A stretch of 64,000 nt of DNA from Clostridium_AI sp964409685 (GTDB lineage: Bacteria; Bacillota; Clostridia; Lachnospirales; Lachnospiraceae), in contig CAYPEJ010000010.1 in the NCBI GenBank assembly GCA_964409685.1, forward strand, positions 62,001 through 126,000, given 5' to 3'. Under the pieces are notes generated by a model. It had not been told where the DNA came from. It did no database searches and saw nothing but the letters and a program-made list of their open reading frames with translations. The translations under genes and the position numbers were made by a program. This document shows positions 33,602 through 42,526 of the stretch, piece by piece (position 1 is the first letter of the stretch; every line of letters starts with the position of its first letter).

Positions 33602-36442
33602 TTATTCAAGCACATATTCGAAATCAGCATTGAATGTACCTGTTCCCTGAATACCAAAGTTTGTGGAACTTCCAGCAGCGATAGAAGAGTTCCAAGACAT
33701 TGGTGTGATGATGTAAGCATCATCTGTTTCTGTGTACTCTGCACACCAGATATTTGTAATAGTGAAATCAGCTTTTTTGATTGTTAAAGTCCAATTGCTG
33801 ATTGTTTCGTCGGATGTATTGTTTACATAGAAGTTCGCTGTATATCCGCCAGTCCATGTGCTCGCAGATGTAGTTAATTCTAGTGCTTGTGCAGCAGCGG
33901 AAGTATTTTTAAGTGTTAATACTTGGTCGTTACCTTCGCTGAATACAAATGTAAGTTTTGTTGTAGCAGATGTTAAAGTTGCAAGGTAGTCTTTGGAGAT
34001 TGTTACAACATTTCCATCCACTGTGTAGTCAACGCCTTCTACTAATGTGTAAGAACCATTTTGGATAGCGTTTATTGTGTTTCCGTTTAAAGTGATTGCT
34101 ACGTCTAAGTCAGCTAAGTTAAGAGCATCAAAGTTAAGTACAGCATTTTCTAAGATGGAGTTTGGAATGGTTTCTGTTACTTTAATTGTAAGAGTAGAAG
34201 CCTTTCCTTGGTCAAATGTAAATGTAATGCTTGTATTTCCAACTGCTAATGTAGATAAGAAAGATTTGCTGATTGTAACAACTGTTCCATCCACTGTGTA
34301 ATCTGTTCCTTCTACTAATGTGTAGTATTCATTTCCGATAGAAACTAGTGTGTTTCCGAATAATGTCATGTTTACTACGATGTCTTCTTGTGCTCTCTTT
34401 TCAAATGCAGCAGTAGTAATGTCGATGACTGCACTTGGAGCTGTATAAACAACTTTTAATGCTAAAGATGTTTGTGTTCCATCTGCAAATGTAAATGTAA
34501 TACTTGTAGAACCTACAGAAAGGTTTGCTAAGAACTCTTTGCTGATTGTGATTACATTTCCATCTACTGTGTAATCGGAATTTGTTAATGTTGTAGTTCC
34601 GCATGTGATAGAAGCGATTTCAAAATCAGATACATTTACTGTTACTTTTACATCAGCTTGTCCTTCTGCATATTTGTTAAATGTAGCAGTAGAAGGAGAT
34701 GTTTTGATTGTAGTTGTGCCATTTACAGGTGTTGTATCACCGATAGCAATTGCTAATACAGGGTCTACGTTGTTGTCATAGTCAAATGTTAAACGGATTG
34801 TTTCGCCTGTTGTTTGTGTATTTAAATAGTTTTGTGTGATAGTAATGATATCACCATTTACCATATAGTCACTACCAGCAACTAATGTTTCGTCGCCATT
34901 TTTGATTGCAACTAATGTATTTTCTTTTGCATCTGTTGTGATTGCTAGGTCAGCAGCGATAGCAGGGTTTTTGTCATAAACTGCAACAGTTGGGTTGATT
35001 TCTGCGCTTAGGGCAGATTCTGGTCCGTAGATACCAACTTCAAAGATAGAGTTACCCCAATCCCAGTTCTTTCTGGACATGCAGTAGATTCTTACGTAAC
35101 GACCAGAAGCGTCGATTTCTACTTCGTCTGTTTCACCATCACAGCTGTAGGTTGTGTAAGCGTCTGTCCATGTTTCGTTGTCGTTGGATACTTGGATCTT
35201 GTATTGTGAAGCATAAGCAGCTTCCCAAACGATGATTACTTTGTTGATTTCTGTTTCTTTTTCTAAGTCGATTGTTACCCAGCTTGGGTTTGTAACTTCA
35301 GAAGCCCATCTAGTTGTTAAGTTACCATCTGTGATGTAACTTCCTGCATAAGCTTCGCTTTCTTTTGAAGATTCTGTAACAGATTTTCCTAATGCAAGGT
35401 TACCTGCTGGAAGTCCTTCGTCTGGAAGGTTTGGAGAAAGATTTGCCATCATAGAAGCAGGAATGACAGCAAGATTCTTAATGCTGTATTCGCTTGTTAA
35501 GCAAACTTCTGTACCATAGTCATTTAATGTGTCAAATGTTCCGTCGCTTGTCATATCAAGGAATGTCTGAGGGTTGTTACCAGGACCCCAAGACCAAGCA
35601 AGATAACCGATTTCTAATTTTGCACAATATTCCATGATTGTTTCATAAGGAATTTTACCTGCTTCGGATTCTTCCCAGATGTGTCCGAATTCACCAACAA
35701 CTAAAGGAAGTTCCATTTCATAAGATTCTGTTAACTCGTCGATTACTTCTTGAGCTGTATGACCATACATTTTTGGCCACCACATATGTACTGAGAATAA
35801 AAGGTTTTTGTCTGGATCCACTTCGATTAGGTCTGGACCACAGCTTTGAAGAACGTCGATGCTTTGTCCCCATGTATGACCGTCGATCATGATAGGTGTA
35901 TGGATACCAGCGGCACGGATTCTTGTGATTGCGTCTGTATATCCTTCTGTAAATTGAGCATCTGTAACGCTTCCATTACCAACTTCATTACCAACATTTA
36001 AAATAAGGTATTCTTGGTGTTTAATTAAAACTTCTGCGATATCTTCACGTACCCAGTAGTCAACTAGGGAAGGTAACTTATCCCATTCACCTGTTGCATC
36101 ATGTACTTCGATAATAGGAATCATATGTTCCTTACGGCAGTTGGCGATAACAGTGTCAAGGTCTTTTGCAGAGTCTGTAATAGACCATACGATTCTGACA
36201 CAGTTAGAACCAGTTTTTGCAATTTCCTTGAAGGAAGGATCTCCGTCCTTGTCCATCCAAGTACACATTTTGTTCATACCATAAAGAATTACTCGTTCAC
36301 CTTGGTTATCGTATAGGAATCTTCCTTCTACACGGAAACCAGGATGTGTTTCGTCTGTTGCAGCAGATACGCTTAGGGTGGTAGGAGCGATCATGAAAAA
36401 TAGTACTGCAACGAGAAGTGCTAAATAATAGCGTTTTTTCAT
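33602..36442 (-). CDS. Secreted GH5 (subfamily 8-like) mannanase with CBM32-like, four X2-like and CBM2 modules
   Basis: The 946-residue protein has a signal peptide (1-28) and a GH5 barrel (about 33-330) close to bacterial beta-mannanases: FRVEGRFLYDNQGE, IIEVHDATGEWDK, acid/base Glu153 in LNVGNEVG, SVHMWWPK, and nucleophile Glu251 in VVGEFGHIW. Then come a discoidin/CBM32-like domain (about 348-475; ASEVTNPSWVTIDLEKETEI), four tandem ~95-residue X2-like Ig modules (starting about 480, 574, 674, 767; each with DYTVDGNVVTISKxxL), and a CBM2-like end (about 851-946). X2 modules act as spacers or bind polysaccharide and wall. The start has GAAAGGATG upstream. It would cut mannan or glucomannan in plant walls. 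Confidence 0.88.
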   Translation of the reverse strand: MKKRYYLALLVAVLFFMIAPTTLSVSAATDETHPGFRVEGRFLYDNQGERVILYGMNKMCTWMDKDGDPSFKEIAKTGSNCVRIVWSITDSAKDLDTVIANCRKEHMIPIIEVHDATGEWDKLPSLVDYWVREDIAEVLIKHQEYLILNVGNEVGNGSVTDAQFTEGYTDAITRIRAAGIHTPIMIDGHTWGQSIDVLQSCGPDLIEVDPDKNLLFSVHMWWPKMYGHTAQEVIDELTESYEMELPLVVGEFGHIWEESEAGKIPYETIMEYCAKLEIGYLAWSWGPGNNPQTFLDMTSDGTFDTLNDYGTEVCLTSEYSIKNLAVIPASMMANLSPNLPDEGLPAGNLALGKSVTESSKESEAYAGSYITDGNLTTRWASEVTNPSWVTIDLEKETEINKVIIVWEAAYASQYKIQVSNDNETWTDAYTTYSCDGETDEVEIDASGRYVRIYCMSRKNWDWGNSIFEVGIYGPESALSAEINPTVAVYDKNPAIAADLAITTDAKENTLVAIKNGDETLVAGSDYMVNGDIITITQNYLNTQTTGETIRLTFDYDNNVDPVLAIAIGDTTPVNGTTTIKTSPSTATFNKYAEGQADVKVTVNVSDFEIASITCGTTTLTNSDYTVDGNVITISKEFLANLSVGSTSITFTFADGTQTSLALKVVYTAPSAVIDITTAAFEKRAQEDIVVNMTLFGNTLVSIGNEYYTLVEGTDYTVDGTVVTISKSFLSTLAVGNTSITFTFDQGKASTLTIKVTETIPNSILENAVLNFDALNLADLDVAITLNGNTINAIQNGSYTLVEGVDYTVDGNVVTISKDYLATLTSATTKLTFVFSEGNDQVLTLKNTSAAAQALELTTSASTWTGGYTANFYVNNTSDETISNWTLTIKKADFTITNIWCAEYTETDDAYIITPMSWNSSIAAGSSTNFGIQGTGTFNADFEYVLE

Positions 36443-36922
36443 GTAACAATCATCCTTTCTTTGATTAAGTTTACTAATTTAGTCTTATTAAGTAAGCTAT
36501 TAAGTAACTCTTTATCTTAATCTTAAGTTAGATGAATGGTATCGTTTGGCGTGGGGTTATGATTGTGATTGGAACGATAAAATTCAGATAACAAAAGCAT
36601 TTAATAAGATAAATAGAGTAGGTGAGTGCGAGATTGACCATTGGCACTCACCTTTGGATTTATTATAGTGTATTGTGTGGAAAATACAATTTTGTTTGTG
36701 TAAGATGTATGGAAATTGGACGTGAACAAATGGAATTAAGTAAAATTAAGTGTGGTAATGTAGACTATTGCAATTGTGGGTGTAGGAATAAACCAAAAAG
36801 TACCTGATTTTCATATCTATTAATACATTAATTTGCAAAGTTCGTGACAAGTGGGGAAAATTTTTGTATAATTTTCTTTAGAAATCTACACGTAAGTTTA
36901 TTAAATAATAAGGAGACAACAA
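36443..36922. other. Intergenic region with hairpin upstream of the RADAR pair
   Basis: The 480-base gap contains a 9-bp GGTGAGTGC/GCACTCACC hairpin (36621-36652) followed by a weak T-run, and the promoter given separately. A 61-codon cysteine-rich frame from a GTG inside the hairpin (36622-36807, ending with CVRC...CNCGC) has no ribosome site and is not called. Confidence 0.45.
36844..36872 (+). promoter_or_regulatory. Promoter of the rdrA-rdrB operon
   Basis: GTGACA (36844-36849), a 17-base spacer and a perfect TATAAT (36867-36872), 50 bases before rdrA. Confidence 0.7.
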
Positions 36923-39751
36923 ATGAGTGAAATTAAAATTGGTGCTAGAGCACTTACTGATAAAGAATTATTATTAACCTTACCGACGTATAAGAAGATA
37001 GAAGAACAAATGGAGCAGATGAGAGATACCTCAAGAGGTTCCAATGATCGTTCCTTTCAGAAAACCAACAATATTGGTATATTAGGATGTAGAGGAGCTG
37101 GTAAAACCTCAATATTGCATACGCTACGAAAAAAGATAATAGAAGAAAATAATGCAGATATTGTATTAGATATTATCATTCCTGAAAATATGTCTGAATC
37201 TAGCACTTTAATGGAAAATATCTTAGGACTTTTAAAGGTCAAAGTAGATGAAATTGAGAAATCTAACATTCAGAAGAGTGAATCTAACAACTGCATTAGG
37301 GATAATAGAAAATCCTTAACACAAAAATATAGTGACTTAATACGTACATATACCTATATACAGAAGGAATATCGTGATATTTTAATTAGCGAATTTACAT
37401 CTGAAAATGAATATGTAAAAAAAAGCAAAGAAGTTTTTAACTCAGATTTTGAATTTCAAAAGAACTGGAAAAGTTTTTTAGAAGAAATACTGAACCCTTC
37501 AAGTATGTCTGGTGGCGAGGAAAACTCAAATAAACCTATGCTTATTATATTTATTGATGATATCGATCTAAGTACACATCGTTGTACAGACGTTGTAAAA
37601 ACCTTATTATCCTATCTTTCAAATAGTAATATTATAACATTTATTTCAGGTGATATTGATACGTTTGAAGAAGCACTTACATTAGACTTTTTAAGAAAAG
37701 AGAAGGCATTAGATGCGGTTGTATTTCAAAATAGATATTACAATGGAAATAGTAATTTACTTGAAAGAAAACGCCAATTGTCATATGAATATTTAAAGAA
37801 AGTACTTCCACCGATGTATCGTCATCAAGTTAAAATATGGAATCTTGAAGAACGAGCAAATTATATAATTGAAACCAGTGGATCCCCATTAAGTTTGAAG
37901 GATTTATTACTACAAAAGTTAAATCCCTATATTCCATCTTACACATTTGAATATGGAGAGGAGGAAAAAAGAGTACTACCATACTTTTTTCATATGTTTG
38001 ATTCAACGTCTAGAGGGCTGAATAATGTATATGCCGTTTTACAGCAAATGTCATCCGATCATTCTAGTATATCGAAGGAAGATGCTTATAAAGAAAAGAA
38101 ATTATTAATTGAAACCATAATATCGTCCAATCAGCTCTATAATCAGAAACGTTCCCTCCTTTTGGAAAAGGTAATTCAATTAGGAGTAGATGAAGAAAAA
38201 TCCCATATAGATTTTGACGCTTTGCTAGAATACTACAGACAGGCGGAGAATAATATCAATATAAGAGCTGGAGAACTCAGAAAATATGAAGAAAAAGAAA
38301 CGGGCGAAGTCAATGTCCTGAAATTAGAAAATTGGAGAAACGATTTGCGATTAGCAGTAATGAGAGATTATTTTTCCTTTTTTCTGGTAACCTACTTTTC
38401 AGCACAAATATTACTTTCTCCTGAAGATGAAGCATTTACTTCTAAAGATTTTTGCGTTGCAAAAAATATAGCCTTTAATGCTCTTCTTTCAGAGTTGAAT
38501 GGACATGTAAAAGATTACGATATATGTCCATATGAAAATATGAACGTAGAAAAGGAGAAAGAAACAAATGATAAGTCCGATTGTAAATATAATATTTCTG
38601 ACTCTAGGATAAAGAATTTTATTTCTGAATGTGATTTTGCATTTGGATTAGTATATATACATAATAATGTTATGCTTAAGGATTTAGATAATATCGGAGA
38701 GTTTGTAAAACAAATTTATTTGTTATATCGTGCACTAAGTGATTGTGGTAAATTAGTGTATTTAGATAATATTGGAAAACTTGAAAATGATCTAATAGAA
38801 ATTGCTGTAATACTGAGTTTGTATCGTAAATATACAGAAATAAGGTTGCTTTTTCGAACAATGGTTAATAAGTTATTAGAAAACGAATTTTCTGATAATC
38901 CTTTAGAAAAGAAATCTTCAGAAGAAAAGGAATCTTCGGAAGAAAAGAACTCTTCAGAAGAAAAGGAATCTTTAGAAAAAAAGGAATCTTTAGAAAAAAA
39001 GAAATCTTTAGAAGAGCTTTCTGTATTAACACTGAATACGATAGAACACTATTATTCAAACTTAGAAGAACCAAAAAAAGAGGATATCAACCAACTTTCA
39101 GACAAAGATTGGAGACATCGAATACAATATATGCAACGTATCACAGAAAAGAAATTATGGAAAGATGAAATTAGCCAAATCGTATATGATTTTTTAGAAA
39201 AAGAGTTATCCAAGTGCATTCAACAATGTATTGTGCAAGAGGCACGTTTAAACATTCAGATAGCCCCAAATTTTAATAAAGCATTCGAAAAATTTAAAGG
39301 GATTTACAAAGGCAGAAGAAACACAAAGGCAAATGTATTACAAGAATATCTTATTTCATTTAAAAGTAAAATAGATGAATCTACACTATGTAATTACGAT
39401 GATTTTATAGATGCCAAAGAAAAAATAAGAGCATTTGCGACAACTAATCGTGTATGGTATGGAAAGAATGAGGCTAGAAATATGTTGAATGCCATTTCAC
39501 AATCACTGATTCATACAAATATAGATGAATTTCCACTTTTAAAACCACTTTTATATTATTATCGAGCTTACTATATGGAACAATATGATTTTGCAGGTAT
39601 TCGCATGGTAGACGAGGGCTTAAGATTGTTCCGAGATGCAATTATGGAATTACTGAAGAAGAATGATGATGAACTTATGATGAACTATATGGATATATTA
39701 AGTGACGGTGAAGAAGAGTTATCTTTCGCAGATTTCGAAAAATTATTTTAG
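36923..39751 (+). CDS. rdrA: RADAR system ATPase RdrA
   Basis: The 942-residue cytoplasmic P-loop NTPase has Walker A GCRGAGKTS (Lys61) and Walker B LIIFIDDID (Asp212, Asp213), then a long helical region. Size, order and the partner gene match RdrA of RADAR, an anti-phage system in which an ATPase oligomer works with a giant adenosine-deaminase shell to convert adenosine (nucleotides or RNA) to inosine in infected cells. An odd feature is a charged tandem repeat near residues 660-697 (SSEEKE/SLEKKE units). The start has AAGGAG at the right distance. rdrB begins 26 bases after its stop. Without the partner this would only be called a KAP/STAND-like ATPase. Confidence 0.8.
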   Translation: MSEIKIGARALTDKELLLTLPTYKKIEEQMEQMRDTSRGSNDRSFQKTNNIGILGCRGAGKTSILHTLRKKIIEENNADIVLDIIIPENMSESSTLMENILGLLKVKVDEIEKSNIQKSESNNCIRDNRKSLTQKYSDLIRTYTYIQKEYRDILISEFTSENEYVKKSKEVFNSDFEFQKNWKSFLEEILNPSSMSGGEENSNKPMLIIFIDDIDLSTHRCTDVVKTLLSYLSNSNIITFISGDIDTFEEALTLDFLRKEKALDAVVFQNRYYNGNSNLLERKRQLSYEYLKKVLPPMYRHQVKIWNLEERANYIIETSGSPLSLKDLLLQKLNPYIPSYTFEYGEEEKRVLPYFFHMFDSTSRGLNNVYAVLQQMSSDHSSISKEDAYKEKKLLIETIISSNQLYNQKRSLLLEKVIQLGVDEEKSHIDFDALLEYYRQAENNINIRAGELRKYEEKETGEVNVLKLENWRNDLRLAVMRDYFSFFLVTYFSAQILLSPEDEAFTSKDFCVAKNIAFNALLSELNGHVKDYDICPYENMNVEKEKETNDKSDCKYNISDSRIKNFISECDFAFGLVYIHNNVMLKDLDNIGEFVKQIYLLYRALSDCGKLVYLDNIGKLENDLIEIAVILSLYRKYTEIRLLFRTMVNKLLENEFSDNPLEKKSSEEKESSEEKNSSEEKESLEKKESLEKKKSLEELSVLTLNTIEHYYSNLEEPKKEDINQLSDKDWRHRIQYMQRITEKKLWKDEISQIVYDFLEKELSKCIQQCIVQEARLNIQIAPNFNKAFEKFKGIYKGRRNTKANVLQEYLISFKSKIDESTLCNYDDFIDAKEKIRAFATTNRVWYGKNEARNMLNAISQSLIHTNIDEFPLLKPLLYYYRAYYMEQYDFAGIRMVDEGLRLFRDAIMELLKKNDDELMMNYMDILSDGEEELSFADFEKLF
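38905..39020 (+). repeat. Charged low-complexity repeat inside rdrA
   Basis: Successive 18- to 21-base units code for SSEEKE or SLEKKE-like blocks. They probably form a flexible or coiled linker within the helical C-terminal half of RdrA. Confidence 0.8.
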
Positions 39752-39777
39752 AAAGAAAAACGAGGATGTGTCTACTC

Positions 39778-42387
39778 ATGATAAATAATTCGATTAACCG
39801 CTTTTTAGGAGTTATGTGCTATCCGTTTGTATCGACTACTTTGATAGAAGATGATTTACTGGAGCAATTCTGTCATTGCAACAATCCAAGTACGCAAGAA
39901 GAATTGAAGAAAAAAATCATTCAAAATGTCATTCAATATGTACAAGAGCACTACAACATTTACTCATACGATGAAATAAAAATGCTATTAGAAAAATTTT
40001 TCTTTTATGAAAAGCATTTTGATAGTGTTTTTGAATATACATATGACATTTTAAAACAGTTGTCTACCTCATTATTATCACAGCTTGACGGAAAACTGGT
40101 ATATAAATATTGGATTAACGAATGTGATAATGATATATTAGGTGGATTTGCTGAGAAGAATAAATTACTTTTATTTCACAGTTTCAATCGGCATATTCCG
40201 ATGGATTTATTAGCTATTATATATCTGGTAGAAAACAACACAAACGATATCCGACAATTAAACAATTTTTATGGACAAATTACGGTTGCTGATTTACAAC
40301 TTAATCAGCAACTGGAATTCGGGGTTGCTGAAAATCATATGCATAGTGGCGCATCAATGCCTTTTCTCAGTATGTGGAACTTAATTATGTCACCATTAAC
40401 GAAAAGAAAAGAAGCGTCTTTTAGACAATTAATATGGAAAGACACACTTTATATTCAAAGTGACAAAATGTATCAACTAATTCTGACTGCTGGAATACTA
40501 CGTACTGTTATCGCATTGAAATTGAAACGAGGCGAAGAGGTACTAAGCAATAACATAACAGACTTTATTTCCTCCTTTGAGTCACATGACGAAAATAAGC
40601 AACTCACCTATCAGAACGCCAAAAATACCAAAGAAATATTCGCATATTTCGTAAGTCTATGGGCAGAGTTATCCGAATATGTATCTATAGAAGAAAACAT
40701 GATGAGTATACTATTTGATGTACCTAGAAATTTAAAGACATCCGAGGAAAATATTTTCTTATACTATACAGTACAATACCTTCAGAGCAATATAAACTCA
40801 CCGATTGCCAATTTATTTTTACAGTATCTTCGTATTAAAAATACATTTTTTAAATTGCTTGTGCAGCAGAAGACCACCAAAGGACTAGACTATTTTCAAT
40901 CACAGTTTTACTCCCATAATTCTAAAATGGTGAATTTTATCGACCATGATTTCTGGGAAATGATTATACGAGAGCAGTTCCAAAATCGAAATTTAAAGAA
41001 AATAGAATTTCGCATGAGTGTAGGTACAAGAGAATCCAGTTTTCGAAAGAATATAAAGAGTTTCTTAGAAAGCTATTTGAACATAATTAAATCAGACTAC
41101 TGTGTGATGGAAGATAACAAATATAAAGTTGTACAAAGCTTTCCAAGAGTTGGCATTGTATTTTCACTATTAAAAAGAGCAGATGTAAATCCACAAGAGA
41201 AATGCTATAGAGATGGTTTTGTAAATGCAGAAAAACTACAATTTAAAATCCTTCAAAATCAATATAAGGAGCAAATCGAGTTTATTAAAAATCTCCGCAA
41301 TGAAAATAGTGAAATGAGCAAATACCTCGTTGGAATTGATGCTGCAAGCTTAGAAAACGAAACACCTGTATGGGTGTTTGCACCGATATACGAATTTGCA
41401 CGAGATAGTATGTTTGACCCATTGATTGTGGGACATTCCTTTTACCAAAGCTTGAATTTTACGTTTCATGCTGGTGAAGATTTCCGACATATTCTGTCTG
41501 GAATAAGAAGAATTGACGAAGCTGTGACACATCTAAAATTTCATGCAGGGGATCGTATTGGACATGGAATTGCACTTGGTTTAGATGTACAAAAATGGTT
41601 CGAGGAGAATCCTGTTGTTATTTTGCCTCGGATTGAACTATTAGAAAACTTCCTTTGGGTTTATCTTACGTTAAGCAGTGTCAAGGAAGATATGAACAGC
41701 ACAATTATGTCTTATATCGAAAAACGGATTTATGAATTAACCAAAGAGATATATGAATCCACTGCTGGCATAAAGACGGAAGTCTTAATTGATGCATATC
41801 TAAATATGTTTCACATTAAAAATTCACTAAGTTGTGAGGACGATTATGTAAAAAATATTTTTTGTAAGTATCTTAAAAAAGAAAAAGAAGAAGAAATCGT
41901 ATGGAATGTCGAGAAATTGTGCATTGCACGAAACTGCAACTACTATACGAAACGTATGAATGAACCTGTTCATTTAAAAGTAACAGAACAAGAGCTAGAA
42001 ATTACAGAACAATTACAAAAAATTGTACGACGAAAATTAAGCCAAATGGGCATCGTTTTAGAAATAAATCCTTCCTCAAATGTTTCGATTTCTAGCATGG
42101 ATTCCTTATATGAAAATCAAATTTATAGTATTAATAGCTTTTTACAAGAGGACAGTAATGTAATGGTTTGTATCAACTCGGATGATCCATCGGTGTTTAA
42201 CACAAATGTATCCAATGAATTGGCTTACATCTTCAATGCACTGCTGCAAAAAGGGGTAAGTAAAGAAGATGCGATGCGTTGGATAGAAAAACTTCGAATA
42301 AATGGCATTAATAGTTCCTTTATTCGACGTAACGATTCTGATCAACAAGTCTTAGAAGCATTGATTCGATTGGTGGGAAGTTTGTAA
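39778..42387 (+). CDS. rdrB: RADAR system adenosine deaminase RdrB
   Basis: The ~869-residue protein carries every metal-site motif of the adenosine deaminase family: His187-x-His189 in ENHMHSGAS, HAGE at 564-567, His596 in GDRIGHG and Asp802-Asp803 in INSDDPSVF. It is far longer than housekeeping deaminases (about 350 residues), with large insertions between the HxH and HAGE motifs, as in RdrB, which assembles into a hollow shell. Directly downstream of the ATPase and probably co-transcribed. The start is uncertain: ATG 39778 has GAGG 12 bases upstream, while in-frame ATG 39766 abuts it. A long perfect inverted repeat covers the stop codon. The usual accessory membrane gene of some RADAR loci was not seen. 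Confidence 0.85.
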   Translation: MINNSINRFLGVMCYPFVSTTLIEDDLLEQFCHCNNPSTQEELKKKIIQNVIQYVQEHYNIYSYDEIKMLLEKFFFYEKHFDSVFEYTYDILKQLSTSLLSQLDGKLVYKYWINECDNDILGGFAEKNKLLLFHSFNRHIPMDLLAIIYLVENNTNDIRQLNNFYGQITVADLQLNQQLEFGVAENHMHSGASMPFLSMWNLIMSPLTKRKEASFRQLIWKDTLYIQSDKMYQLILTAGILRTVIALKLKRGEEVLSNNITDFISSFESHDENKQLTYQNAKNTKEIFAYFVSLWAELSEYVSIEENMMSILFDVPRNLKTSEENIFLYYTVQYLQSNINSPIANLFLQYLRIKNTFFKLLVQQKTTKGLDYFQSQFYSHNSKMVNFIDHDFWEMIIREQFQNRNLKKIEFRMSVGTRESSFRKNIKSFLESYLNIIKSDYCVMEDNKYKVVQSFPRVGIVFSLLKRADVNPQEKCYRDGFVNAEKLQFKILQNQYKEQIEFIKNLRNENSEMSKYLVGIDAASLENETPVWVFAPIYEFARDSMFDPLIVGHSFYQSLNFTFHAGEDFRHILSGIRRIDEAVTHLKFHAGDRIGHGIALGLDVQKWFEENPVVILPRIELLENFLWVYLTLSSVKEDMNSTIMSYIEKRIYELTKEIYESTAGIKTEVLIDAYLNMFHIKNSLSCEDDYVKNIFCKYLKKEKEEEIVWNVEKLCIARNCNYYTKRMNEPVHLKVTEQELEITEQLQKIVRRKLSQMGIVLEINPSSNVSISSMDSLYENQIYSINSFLQEDSNVMVCINSDDPSVFNTNVSNELAYIFNALLQKGVSKEDAMRWIEKLRINGINSSFIRRNDSDQQVLEALIRLVGSL

Positions 42388-42420
42388 TAGGGATATGAGC
42401 TATTACAAACTTCCCACCAA
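42370..42420. repeat. 21-bp perfect inverted repeat over the rdrB stop codon
   Basis: The arms 42370-42390 and 42400-42420 are exact reverse complements with a 9-base loop (GGATATGAG). The left arm includes the last sense codons and the stop of rdrB. The right arm is followed by A-rich sequence, so it is not a standard terminator on the plus strand. Confidence 0.93.
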
Positions 42421-42427
42421 AAAAGAA

Positions 42428-42455
42428 TTGACGATAATTTACCACATGATATATA
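42428..42455 (+). promoter_or_regulatory. Candidate promoter of the NRPS gene
   Basis: TTGACG (42428-42433), a 16-base spacer and TATATA (42450-42455), about 70 bases before the NRPS start. A further TATAAT nearby could be used instead. Confidence 0.45.
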
Positions 42456-42526
42456 GTTGCTATATAATAACATTTATTTTCAAGGCAGAATTACATCATG
42501 TTTACATGAAAGAAAGGAGCTATCAA

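Noticed and set aside
36622..36807. 61-codon cysteine-rich frame before rdrA
   Set aside because: The GTG lies inside a hairpin and has no ribosome site; the Cys pattern is suggestive but no family is recognised.
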